Shown: piece by piece, positions 36,481 to 48,531 of the stretch
Layout: each line of letters opens with the position of its first letter
How positions within the stretch are numbered: the stretch's first letter is position 1
Source of the DNA: Rhyacichthys aspro
Lineage: Eukaryota; Chordata; Actinopteri; Gobiiformes; Rhyacichthyidae
Length of the DNA stretch: 64,000 nucleotides
NCBI GenBank assembly: GCA_036850595.1
Contig: CM072168.1
Location: forward strand, 18,219,982-18,283,981
Reading direction: 5' to 3'
Position numbers and translations under genes: made by a program
The notes under the pieces: model-generated
What the model saw: only the letters and a program-made list of their open reading frames with translations
Told to the model about the DNA's origin: nothing
Database searches by the model: none

Positions 36481-38333
36481 TCTCATGAACACACACAATA
36501 AAAATAAAGAAGTAAGTAAAATATACAATAATATTCAATAAGAGTGAATTTAGGTGACAATAAGAGAACATTTACATCAGGTTTTTTAGTAATAATAAAT
36601 GTAAACAATGTAGTGTATCCTGTTGAAAAAGCGCTAATGTTTGAGGTCGAGAGTCTAATCTCATCTTGAAATTTCAGTTGTTTCTTGAGGTAAATGCTCG
36701 AGGCTGCTGCCCCTGAATCAGCATCATTTATTAGCATTTTTTGGTTCTAAATGAATGAGCACCACTCCATTTGCTCAAGCAGAATAAATCACAGTTTAAC
36801 AAGTGTCTGTGATGTCACTCACACACACTGAACATTTTATTGTTTAGCGGAAGTCCTGGTGACAGTATGTCTTTAAGGTGTCACTCACTTTAAAAGGAAG
36901 CAGCGGGATGACCTTATTTCCATGTAAACAGCTCCAAACAGCCTACAGTAATCTGTCGGCTCAAAATGAAAGAGAGGAACGGCAGCAGACTGTAGCGGGC
37001 CTCACATCTGCTGGCAGCATAATGATAATAAAACACAGAAATAAGATACAGGGCACCATATTTCCTTAAAAATATAAAAGGAAAAGAGCGCAATCACAAT
37101 ACATTTTCACAAACTTAAGTCGCTTTAAGAAAATATATACCAACGATTAATTATGGATTAACCTAAAGTGAAGCTGATCAAGATTATAGTATTGTTTAAC
37201 ACAAAAATGTCAACAAAAAGTGCAGAAATTGTGATATTGATGTGTGTTTAGTTGACAGCTACAAATTAAGCTTTAATTTCCATTTCCATCGTCATTTACA
37301 TGCTCAGAAAAACTGTATATATTACCAGATTCAGCTGAATTTAAAAGATTTCACTTTTTTGGGATTTGTGTTATTTACTGAATAGACATGAATGTATCTG
37401 GCACAGAAAGGCCTGGCTGGTCCTGGTGCAGTTACTACAAAGAAACAAAGTGTCCCCTGGTGTCACCTAAAGCAGCCCCAACACTGTCCCATCTGTATCT
37501 CTGCAGCAGCCTCCGGGGCCAGCTCACACCTTTGGGCTTGTGTTAGAAACATTTTTCAGATTAAAGAGCTCTTCAGGAGGTGCACAAGGTCCTGGTGGTG
37601 TTGTTGTAACAGTGTGTGTCAGGCACTGATTTGCCCCCAGAGTGTTTAATCATCAGGTTGTAGTCGGTCACTCTGCAGCTCGATTGATTTCCGATTGATT
37701 TGTGCTGAATTGAAGTTTTTCATGTGTTGAAAGTATGTGCTAAAATAGGTAATTGTCTGCAGGTATGTTAGAAGTTTTGATGAAAAAACTATTGTCTTCT
37801 TAGTCTCCAGACGTTTTGAGGCCTGGTCTGACCCGATCCATGAAGACTTTTTCACCTGGTTTGAACCAAATGGATAAACTGGAGTAAGATTTTAAATATT
37901 TAGGCAGTGCTGAAATACATTCTTTACTTATACATTTAGCTCTATTCATGTGAGATTGAGTAGTTTGTAGTTTTGCTTTAACTGTTAGTTAATCAGACAC
38001 TTTCTAATGGTCCTAAATGGAGAGGGAAGCGGCAGAGCGGTAGACTGTTTATCTGTTTATCAGGTCAACGGATATTCAGAAGAAGCTGATCATAATGCTG
38101 AATGTTTGTCGGTGTCAAGACTCAAACATGGCTCCTACACAAAGCAAAGGCTGGTTCTCAGTTTGGTCGGGTTTAGCAGGAGAACAGGTCCCAGGCCAGT
38201 GTGGAGCAACATGATCCCACTTTTAAAAGCACTCACTAATACTATGTGCTTACTGCAGGATTTTGTTGCTGTTCTTGATGTTGTAACTGCTTCCATTGCA
38301 TGATTAGAAACAAGATACAGTGTTGGTAGAGAC

Positions 38334-38346
38334 TGCCATCTAGTGG
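38334..38346 (-). promoter_or_regulatory. Candidate CTCF site, minus orientation
   Basis: On the minus strand the sequence is CCACTAGATGGCA, which fits the vertebrate CTCF core CCASYAGRKGGCR at every position. A second match in the opposite orientation lies about 300 bp to the right. Chance matches and repeat-borne copies of this motif are common. Confidence 0.4.
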
Positions 38347-38635
38347 TCATACAACGAATGTGCAAATGTACGTAACCTGCTAAAGCTTAAACTAGAAAAA
38401 TGAGCATAATTATAATGTATTTACAAGAAACATTTGCACTGGAAAAACTGCAAAAGAACAAACACATAGATAAATTAACAAGAACAATGCAAAAAGTAAT
38501 TAGAACTGTCTTGGTTAAAATCTCCAAATATCACTAAATTAATATAAATAAGTACCCAATTTCTTAAATCCCCAAATTAATGTATGAATTGAAGTATTTT
38601 AACAAGAAATGTGTGTATTTACTTTTTGTGTGTGA

Positions 38636-38648
38636 CCAGTAGATGGCG
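38636..38648 (+). promoter_or_regulatory. Candidate CTCF site, plus orientation
   Basis: CCAGTAGATGGCG fits the CTCF core CCASYAGRKGGCR at every position. With the site at 38334 it forms a divergent pair within the gene-poor interval between the kinase gene and nms. Confidence 0.4.
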
Positions 38649-38689
38649 ACATTAACTCAAAGACATTACATGAAAAAGTATCTGTTAAA

Positions 38690-38745
38690 AGGACAGCCCT
38701 CAGACATCAGTATTTTGTAAATGTGGTTCTTTTAGACACCTTTAG
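38690..38745 (+). mobile_element. Terminal fragment of the 53110-type element
   Basis: AAAGGACAG is followed by CAGTATTTTGTAAATGTGGT and TCTTTTAGACACCTTTAG, closely matching the first 50 bases of the element at 53110-53926. No matching opposite end was found nearby, so this is a fragment. Confidence 0.5.
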
Positions 38746-41700
38746 AGCTAATTTATTCTCTACAGTGGATAGTTGACAGCACAGTTTGGAGAAGCAGACA
38801 GGAGCAAATGATGTAAATGGGTTTGATGATTGGTTTTAAACTTACTTCAGATCATTTACTGGGTCTTTGTTATCAATTATATTCAGAGAGCTGATAAAAG
38901 TGAGATTTTTTATTATTTTTTTTTACTGTCATCCAAGTTTTAATCACCTTCTTTCAAACTGATTTCCTCAGACGTTATATTTCCTCATCAAACATAACAC
39001 TAAGCTCCAGAAACAGTGTTGACCTTTTCAGCCGTACACAGATAATACAGTTAATATATGTCACCTCCACTGTGTGACATTAATTTCTGTCTTTGTGAAC
39101 TTAGGGCTTAGAAAGAATTAAAAGGGAAATTTCACAAATGAAAACCCAGAAATTATGAATGGTTCACGACTAAGAACTAAATTTTATATATTGTTAATAC
39201 TTGGACAGTCATCACACACAACATGATTGATTTTTCCAAACATATTTCACACATTTGGTGTTTAAAAGAAGGTAAAACAAGCAGATGTGAATGTTTCTTT
39301 CTTATCGTAATATTAGAGATGTGCTTAACAATGGGACAGAGGATGGGTGTTATACCAAACAACATGGATCATCTTTTACAAACTATTTTAAAATTTGTGG
39401 GATTTATATAGATATTTACAAGCCACATTGTCCGACTCAACAGGCTTCTTATATTTCTGTTTAGAATAAAAACTAAAACAATATAAGAACTGACTCTTGA
39501 TAAGTCAGTGGTTTGGAAATAAGAGGACAACTAGGACAGTTTGAGGAAGCTTTATCGTTAGCACACATAATATTTGAGCAGATATTTATAGATTTTGATG
39601 TGTTTTTATTGTCCCAAACCGCTGACACTGCAGGATATTTGTTGCGGGTTGTCTTTGGTTTAATGACTGTGAGATCTGACAACTTTTATCCTATTTAAAT
39701 GTGCAATTTATGCTCACAATAAGCAATATTGCAACAACTAAATAAGTTTTCCCAGACTTTCTCAGACGTTTTAGTGGAACAGATTCATCAGTCAAGCAAA
39801 TACACACTATTTACTGCACTTCAATTTACCAAACCCTTTTCAAAATCTTAGAACAAAAATGTGAGCAGCTTAATCCATGTCGTGAGTAAATGTTTAAAGG
39901 TATTGTCCAGAAAAGCTGACCCTGCAGATGAAACAAACCGTCCTCTCAAACTCTGGACGTATGAATGTATATTATATTATTAAATTGGCGCTTTGAGGAG
40001 AGCGCAGGAAAGTGGGACACACGCTGGACTCCCACACATCACCAATCAACACCACTCGGAGCTGGAGCTCACACTGCCCTCTGTTCATTTTGGCCACAAT
40101 CGCCACAGTGACAACACCTCGGAGTGACTCAGCTGACGGGAGTTTAATTAGGTCACATTTGATTCCTGGCATGACATGAACTTTATCGGAGCACAGACAA
40201 CCTTTAGAGAAAACATATATGAACATAGGAAGAACACGACGAGAGGTTTAAAAGGAAAGTAGAAGAAAGTAGAGCTCAACTCTGGGTGCTTTCTTTAAAG
40301 TTTTGTGGTTGAATAAAATCAAACTATGTATTTTAAAAGTTTATAGCTGCCTAAAAATATCGCTTTTTACATTTTCCTATGTTGGGGAGAAAATGATTTA
40401 ATAAAGAAGTCTCCTATTACAGGGTTTGTACCATTCATGTGCACCATTAATAATAAATAATAAATAAAACAGTGTATTACAGTTGATAGATAATAAAGCT
40501 TAAATGTAATCATCTGTTTTAATGATTTATTTTTTATTTACTTGTATTTTTAACCACATGAAAAAACAAAAAAGAAAATAACTTGCCTTGATGTTCCTTC
40601 AAGCTTTTACTTTACATTCAGACTAATTAAGCATTCATTTCCTCATCTATAATACTCCCAGCTGTGCTACAAAGTCACTCTTTATGTGTATTTTATTTCT
40701 CATGGAGCCAATATTTCCAGCAGCAGCTAAAACAGCCGATAAATTTGAGCCATACGCGATTGGTGATGAAAAACTGCTCACACTTCTCTAACATCACATT
40801 TGGGAGATCAAGTCAGAGCAACACTGTTATCATCTGAAAGAAAGAGACTTGAAACAGAAAGAGAAATATATCCAGGAAGTGAGGCTTACCTTCTGTTTGA
40901 TGCTAATTCTAAATTGATCAAAAACTGCTGATGCTAAGTGTATTACTGTAGTACTGTTCTGTGTATCATGTTTGTTTTTAATTGATTAAAATATATACAA
41001 GCTGTTGATTTATTTAGTTTTTAATTACATTTTAAACTATCAAATCAAAGGGACATCACCAAAGCAGACTGTGTACGACTTGGAGTGCATTCAAGGTAAA
41101 TATTCTTTAAATAATAGTAAACATAAATACAGCTTAGACGACAGAGGAGGTGGAATAAACACCACGTGACTCCATTTGTTGGTAAAAATCTATCCTAAAC
41201 ACTTTTTTACCGTTACTTTTGAGCCGTTTTCACCTCCTGCGTTTAATTATCCTCCACAGATCCGTTTGCACTGATCTTATATTTGACTGAAGCAGTGAGT
41301 GAGAGGTTTACTCAGACTGAGCCAATACTGAGATTGTCTTCAGATCATTGTGTCTCTGAGCAGGTTGTTAAAACTAGACGCTTATTGAAAGTGCAAATCA
41401 TTCAGAAGACTGGATAAAGTTAACTGGTAAATGTTGTTCAAAGTGTGTGCCACTAATACACGTTTAACAGTCTTATTTCTTAAACTCTTTGTTGGAATAA
41501 CAATCAATAAAGCTCATTAAGAGCGACTGAAATATTGATTTTAATGAAATGATCATTCATCGATCCTCCGTCTTTTCTTTGGACTCTAATCTAAGTTAGG
41601 GCATGATTTTCTTCCTCTGTGTCATTATATTTATTTGTGCACATTTCTACCCGGATCATGGGCTTCGTTATATTTCTGAGATGGGAGGCAGGCAGTTTAA

Positions 41701-43439
41701 ATTAGGCCATAAGTGAAGGAAGACTGAAATTCTCCATCACCAGGTACAGGGCGCCTCGGAAAATAAGTCAATGGGAAGCAGCATTTATTTCTTTTTGCTC
41801 ATGCTGTCGTTTGTTTGACAAATTTAAAAAATCATATTCAACTAAATCTACAAAAGAATTACGAGAATATGCTCATTTTTGCAGACTACACATCCAGATA
41901 AGACAGTTCAAGGCGCATTTAAGTCATTATGTGGAAGAATATGGATCGAAATTAATACCAAGTTGCACAAAAAAGTAAAAAAACAAAAAAAATCCATTGA
42001 CTTTCATTCAACTTGAGCCATTGGGTCATTCTTAGATCCCAACGGCTGCAGAAAGAGACTCCTCTTTGACCATTATTAGTGCACCAAAAAAAGTGAGTAT
42101 TTAGATGAACTGTAAGAGCTTCACCTCCTCCTCAGATCCTGGGGAATGTCTATCCTGGAGTAATCCCTGATGAGCTTTTTATACCACACACTCTTTACTT
42201 TAATATGGGGAAAACCGAGTCAAAAACACATAATTATCTGGCCAGTCATCTCAATTTCTCCTCTTTTCTCCTTTTTTTTTAATTATAAAAGCAAAAGTAA
42301 AGTGTAAATTCTCCCCGTTTTATTTATGATTGGTCTGGCAGGATTTGATTTGGAGTTTAAAAGTGTCTCCGTCATGTTTTTCAGTCTCCTCGGTGTAAGA
42401 CTGCCGTGGAAAACAATAATCATATATAGCTGCTGCACATGTGCCATGAGCCGGTGGTAAATATGAGGCACAGAAAGCAGCTGAAGCATGAACAGCTTCG
42501 TAGACCTGCACGATATTTTAATTTTACCATTGAAAAAAGACTCCTGAAGTGAGCCTTTTAGCGTTCCCCGAGCAGTAGTTGAGCCGCATCGACCATTTGA
42601 AGTGCGACACAGAGGGGGTAATTTTAAAGGTGAGGTCTGCTGCCAGGGCAGGTTGAGTTATGTGTTTAATAAAGACGGGAGCATTGATGCTTCCAGAACA
42701 AAGTGATGGGACTCGCTCATTAATGCCACAGCTTGATAAACACTCCAAAACAAAAAAAGAGTGGCACAATAAAGAGGCAAAAGTTTAATTATAAGGGTTG
42801 GACTGGCATTTTAAATTCTTCACAACATGGAGATAAAGGTGGTTGGATTAAAAACTGGCCACAAAATCATGGTTTCCTATAAACTCCCATGAGCCCTAGA
42901 TGGAGGAGGATAAAAGATGTTTTTAATCCATATAATAAAATGTTGCTTTGCTTTGCCACGGATCAATTCTTCTACATAATACTGGGTTATTTATTTATAT
43001 CACATTAACATGCAGTCTTATTCTGAAGCATTTATGCATCAAAAAGAGCATTGAATTAAATAAGTCTGGGGCCAGATTTGGACTTTCAATGTGTTTACGT
43101 AAATAAATATGGCAGTCACCTCCATATTAGTCACGAACAGAAAAGAGAACATTTTATATACTTTTAAAGATGTGCCTGTTGTGGTTTTTTTTTTAGCATT
43201 TTTCAGCCTTTACAACACTAACTATGAGCTAATCAAAGCAATCATATCTGTATTATATTCTTGAATGGAACTGTAGTCAATAAAAGGTCAATCATTTTAT
43301 TTATAGTCACTCAAACACAATAGGTACATTACATAAAGCCATCAGGATGCATTTATCTATTATATTTTATTACACTCTGACAACCTTCCAGCAACCCTAT
43401 CATCCTCTACTTTATTTGAACATTTTAGATTTAAATTAA

Positions 43440-43716
43440 AGGTGCAGTATGTTGTTGTTGGTGGCCCTGGTGGTGACGTTGCAGATTGCAGTTTTGAATC
43501 CTACTCCCTGTCGAAATTAGATAAGAAATGCCTTAAAATGTTAAACACAAAATCAATTGAGCTTCTCCTCCTCCCATTTGTCTTTTTTTGGATAAAAATA
43601 AAGCTTCTACTGGATCTTTTAATGTCTATGTTTCAGATGAAAAACAATGCAAAGTTAATTATACACCATTCATTCCACAGATTTGACTGAAGTGTTTTAT
43701 TTCTACACAATGTACT
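43440..43716 (+). mobile_element. TTAA-flanked short dispersed repeat
   Basis: It begins AGGTGCAGTATGTTGTTGTT just after TTAA (43436-43439) and ends ACACAATGTACT just before TTAA (43717-43720). The start and the following GGTGGCCCTGGTGGTGACGT resemble a repeat often met in percomorph fish DNA. The TTAA at both ends fits a piggyBac-like target, but the family was not confirmed. Confidence 0.5.
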
Positions 43717-43965
43717 TTAAAGACTTGATGTAGTTTTCTTTCCAGTGGGAAATAAAGACTTTTGGCAGAAACAGGATTCTTATATTTTCTTGTTTCCCGT
43801 TTTGAGTCTTCAGATGACAACACTGAGTAGAACACTGTATTTATTTGGACAATCATAAGCAATCAAAGGCAACACCACACTTGAGGTAGATACAGCAGCA
43901 AATCAAACGTACATACAACAGACTGGAGCAGCAATCAGGGACTATCCGAGCACCGCGACATCTGA

Positions 43966-44220
43966 AAACCACAAACCATTCACGGTGATGAAGCAGCTGC
44001 TGCAGACTGCGGGACACTTGGCCGTCTCCTTCTGTTGCTGCTGAGTGTGTCCCGGGGGCAGCGGCGGTACAGACGAGGCACATATGTCAGCCCACGAATG
44101 CGAGCGCAGGGAGGAGAAAGACGAGCCGGTGGATACGATATGGAGAGAAGAGTCCCGAGTGACCTGCAGCCAGCTCCTGATGACACTGACGTAACCGTTG
44201 AACACTTAGTACAGATGTAA
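43966..44220 (+). other. GC-rich open frame, unidentified
   Basis: The plus strand is open from the stop at 43963 to TAA at 44218-44220 (about 84 codons). It includes a Leu-rich run (LGRLLLLLLSVSRG), then an Arg/Gly-rich part, and ends VPSDLQPAPDDTDVTVEHL(VQM). GC content is well above the flanks. The minus strand is open too, which weakens the coding case. There is no ATG before the Leu-rich run within the frame and no recognised domain. It might be a diverged terminal exon, a pseudogene fragment or a conserved element. Confidence 0.3.
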
Positions 44221-44491
44221 CGTACCTGTATGAGCTGAATGACGTACACAGGTCTAAATGTAAGGGCAGACTAATACTGAGGTCACTATCGAGCGGCTAT
44301 TACACTGGAACCTGACTGAGAGATACCAATATTACCTTAATGTAATAATCTTTCCACTTTTTTACTGTTTATGTTCTTTAAGTACCTTTAAAAGTGCATA
44401 TAATTGTATACACTCTGAATTAGTTCTTGTTTTTTTCACATCTAAATCCTAAAATGACATTGACAGATTTTTATTCTCACAAATATAATTA

Positions 44492-44814
44492 CAGTGGTGG
44501 AAAAAAGTTTTTAGATACACCATGCATTCATGAAATATTGCATTAAGAATCACTCTTTAGGTCTTTAAGTGTTTTTTAGTTTATTTTTTTCTTCAGTTTT
44601 GAAACACATGCTGTTATTTGTTGACTGACCTATTGAAACTGTCAAGAATGTAGTTTTATTAGTTTTTCTTGTAGACAATAAACAAAAAATATATATGTAA
44701 TTTGTATTTTTTGTGTCTGTCTAATGCAGCCACACGTTTTAAAACACAAAAAACATTTTTCCACAAATATTTTATGATAATATTTGAGTGTCCAAAAACT
44801 TTTTTCCACCACTG
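44492..44814. mobile_element. Tc1/mariner-like MITE
   Basis: The terminal inverted repeats CAGTGGTGGAAAAAAGTTTT (left) and AAAACTTTTTTCCACCACTG (right) are perfect over these 20 bases, and each is flanked by TA (44490-44491 and 44815-44816). The TA target and CAGTGG terminus are typical of Tc1/mariner elements. At 323 bp and without a transposase frame, it is non-autonomous. Confidence 0.93.
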
Positions 44815-44816
44815 TA

Positions 44817-47074
44817 TGTAAAAATAAAGTTATTAGCCCTTTTACCATTAAAGTCGATGAACAATTTCCTCCACAACAATCAGAGAGACTGGGGAAAAAA
44901 ACCCAGAAACAAACAGATAAACATTACGTGGATCTACAAGCCAGAGGGGTATTCTGTTTTTTTCAGAAAGAGTTCTTAAAGTTATCTTTGTCTTTAAAAA
45001 ATTCACAACACTTAAACAAAAAAGGGGGCAATTAGTATAGCCGAAATTTGGTGGTTTAGCAAACTAACCCAGAAAACACACACTTAAAGCCAATTTAAAA
45101 GTAGTTTTGAGCAAACAGTGTCTAATGACAGTCAATCATTGAAAAGTGTGCCAAATATTTAGGGTCTCTACTATGTTCCCACATTTCAAAGATTTTGTAT
45201 TTATTTATTTTTTGTCTGTGTGCAGGTCTGGAAGCAGGATTATGCAAAAACGAATGCTCTGATTTGCAGTTTCTGTGGGAAAATAGGGTTAAAATATCTC
45301 AAATATAATATCTGTTTTCAGTTTATATTATCGTCCTTTTGCATCGTTTACAAATAGCGCGCGGCAGAATCGGCAAGTTTTATGAGGGTTATGCTTTTCT
45401 TTGACAGTCCCAATTGTTGATGTTTACTAGACTAACGATCAAGTGATCAAACGCGGAGAATTGAAAGAGGGGGTAATAACTTTTTCACATCACTATATAA
45501 ACAGCTTTATCACGACATGTATTACTCAGAGGCGCAGCGGGTCAAAGCTGCCCGGAAGAGCGCGGTGGTATTGTCTGAAGGTCAATGACAGGGTGATATC
45601 TGAGTGGCTCTGTTCGACTTAATGAAACACTTCTGAGGTATATCTCTCTGACACAAATGTGACAGTGAAGGCTGTAATGAGTAAACGCAGGAGCTTTACG
45701 GGGCACTGTACGTGGTCACCTAAAGCAAGCCTTCTTTTAGAAACTGCCCCGGTGTTGATCAGGACGTGAGAGCGAAGGGGGCAGCAGGTCAGTCCTGAAG
45801 ACGATGGTGAAGAGCCCTTTAGGAGGCAGTTTAAAAACATATAGACACTGTTAGAAAACGTCATTTAATGCTCATGGGTAGCAACATGTAACAGGACGGA
45901 GAAACAGTGACAAAAAACAGATTAAAAGTGTAATATGGAGGATATTCGCATCTATGAGAGAATTTTCAGCTTTGTTTACAAGTGAGGGATGTTTTCGAGT
46001 GTATTAGCTCACAGAAGAAAAGGAAATACAGATAAATTCATGGTAAACGTCGATTTAAAGACCAAAGTAAACCTGAATTTGACTTTTACAGATGAAACCT
46101 AAAGACAAGACGGACAGAAACATGCTTTGTTTACAGTAATTGCCCCAAAAAAGCAATAATAATCCATGGATCCGGTTGGTTATTAGTGGTAATCTGACCC
46201 TGACTCTAATGAATTCAAACAATAAGACAAATTAATATTGTTTTACGGTCATAACATTTGTCTTTCTATTGACTTTATTTGATTTTTCTACCTGTAGATT
46301 ATTGCTCAGAGATTTTGTCCAATTAACTGTGACGTGAGCCCAGTTGGGGGCAGAAATGATCAAAGTGATTGACACCTCACGCCTGAAGCACACCTTTTCA
46401 AAGCTCGTTTTTTGCCTAAAATAGCGCCTTGTCCTGTCGCATTAACACCAACATGAGTTAAATGTTAATGTCAAATAAAGCAGTAAAGTTGAAAATGAAT
46501 GAATGAGAAGCTCTTCAGATTTGTTTTTGTTTTTGTTTTCTTCCTGAGGCTCATATATTCCTATTTCCTGTGTTTTTGTGGAGGCCAATCACAGATGATG
46601 GCCTGTGATTACAACATGTTCAGATGCAGAGCGCTGCCAAGATTCAAGAGTCAACAGTGTTTGAGTTTATTGCCTTTTTTATCTCTGCCACTTTACACTG
46701 ACACTGGCTCAATCATTGGGCTAAGTAGGCCATTTTCTTCACCGAGCCATTTGAATACAGCCCTATTACTTAAATAGTTTACCTCCACAAATAGAGTTTA
46801 ATCTAAACACAAATATACAGTTAATATGTTACAAAATGAGGACTTGATCAGTGTTTTTATGCAGTTATAAATAGTTTATTTTTATGTAAACATGTTGATG
46901 AGCTGCTTTGTGGAGCCTCTAATCTGGGACACTAATACAAACGTTTGCTTAACTTTTATTTAAGAAAGATCTCAAACCCAAAGCAAGTACATCAGTTCTT
47001 TGGGTGAAGGAATAGTACCTCTTCATTTTGTAACGTTTAGTGCAAATGAACACAGTCATGTTTTCTAATTGTTA
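44817..47074. other. Non-coding interval
   Basis: No gene is recognised. Small GC-richer patches (45330-45800) have open frames of at most about 80 codons and no motif. A TTTTTGTTTTTG-rich tract lies near 46520. Confidence 0.45.
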
Positions 47075-47285
47075 CCGTGGATTCTCTCTGGTCTCCTCCC
47101 ACCGTCCAAAGACATGAATGTATAGATGAACTGGTGAATCGAAACTTTCCGAAGTGGATGAATGTGAAAGAGAATGGTTGTCTCTAAATGTCAGCCCTGC
47201 AACCATTGTCCAGAGACATAAGGCCCAAAGCTGATAGGCTCCGGTCACTGTGAGCCCTAACGGGAACTAAGGAGAAGAAGATGAA
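47075..47285 (+). mobile_element. 5'-truncated SINE relative of the 8253 element
   Basis: This degenerate copy reads in the SINE sense direction. CACCGTCCAAAGACATGAAT is followed by TATAGATGAACTGGTGAATC, GTGGATGAATGTGA, TGTCAGCCCTGCAAC and GATAGGCTCCGGTCAC, in the same order as the reverse complement of 8253-8600. The tRNA-like head is absent and no target duplication is visible. Confidence 0.75.
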
Positions 47286-48209
47286 TGTATAAATATGTAT
47301 AATGACCTCAGAATTTTCCCACAGAACATTTAAAGACAGAAAAAGCCAGTGAAGGAGCCAGTTATCAGTTCCTTCCTGTTTTCGCCCAGAGCAGACAAAC
47401 CGAGCACTACTGGAGGAGAAGCATGTTTTACTTTTATTATTACAGAAAGATTCAATAAATTTAATTTCATTTTTGCTCTTTTTCCACTGGGTTCATTCAC
47501 AGACAGTAGCATGTCCCTGCAGGGCTGCCGTAAGAGCAGGCGAAACTGTTAAAACATCTAACCTTATAAATACTATCCTTTGTTCATTAATGTTACTTCA
47601 TTTTGACGTGGTCCGCTTGAGAAACTACTTGCAGCAAGGACTGTCTTTTGTCCACCACTTTTGTCTGAACAATGTTACACTCAAGTTCAGATCAGAAGGA
47701 GTCAGACTCTTTCACCGCCAGACTATTTTTGAACACTCAAGACAACTCTGAAGGACGTAAAACTAAGTCAGTGTTAGTTTGATTTTAATTTTAAAGTCAA
47801 CCAGTGAATATCAGTTCTTCGGTGTTAGTGCATCTCTATTTACAACAGCTTACTTTGTGCTTAAACATTGAAAAGCCATTCTTACAACAGACTAAAGTCG
47901 AGTCTAAACTAAAGAATAAACAAAATATAAGCCAACAATGTGCCCAACACTGAAGGGGTGGATGTGGGTGGGACCATGGGCCATTTCATCTTCATCAGTT
48001 TGTTTCCCAAAAAACTTGAAGCATCAGTTTGAATTTCTGCTGTAAACTGAGTCCTGTGTGTTGATGAAGTGTGAGTCAGACTAAACACAGCTCATTTTAC
48101 TGGATGTGAGCAGTTAATCCTTGTGTGTCCAGTTAGCGCCTGATGACACATGTACCTCTTCAATAAACATCACCGGATCACATTTGGACCTCTCAATCTT
48201 ACTTTTTAT

Positions 48210-48531
48210 GTCCGTAAAGCGCGCCTAATCGATACAAATCTGGTCAACTGGTGATGCGTAATGCGTGGGGATGAACCTGGGGGCAATTAGCGCCCGAGTG
48301 GGACACGGGGGCTGCTTTTGCGCAAGCGGCTGCGCAGATGCCCCGGGGGGCGGGACCGGTCACCTCTGCGCGTGAGAACATGTCCGTCAGGCTGCAAACT
48401 TGTGCGCTCTTTTAACTGAGACCGGAGCAAGAAACGAGCGGAGACAAACCGCGCAGAGTCGAGCTACAGGTGCGCGCTGGAAAAGGATAAGTTTATTTTA
48501 CAAACAAAAAACAAAAAAAAGAAGCGAGAGG
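48210..48531 (+). promoter_or_regulatory. nms: CpG-rich promoter and 5' leader of nms
   Basis: A CpG-dense segment begins about 320 bases before the nms start codon. It includes GGGGCGGGA (an Sp1-type GC box, 48347-48355) and the clustered word TTGCGCAAGCGGCTGCGCA. No clear TATA box is placed. Transcription probably starts between about 48370 and 48420. The sequence just before the ATG (GAGAGGATGA) is purine-rich. Confidence 0.5.

Larger units (their letters stand above)
34806..43439. other. Gene-poor interval, right part
   Basis: No gene is recognised. It contains a LINE tail (36424-36480), two candidate CTCF motifs (38334 and 38636) and a fragment of the transposon seen at 53110 (about 38690-38745). 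Complex, repeat-free blocks at about 36860-37070, 41550-41800 and 42480-42780 might be conserved elements. Open frames up to 98 codons (38007-38303) show no family motif. Confidence 0.45.
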
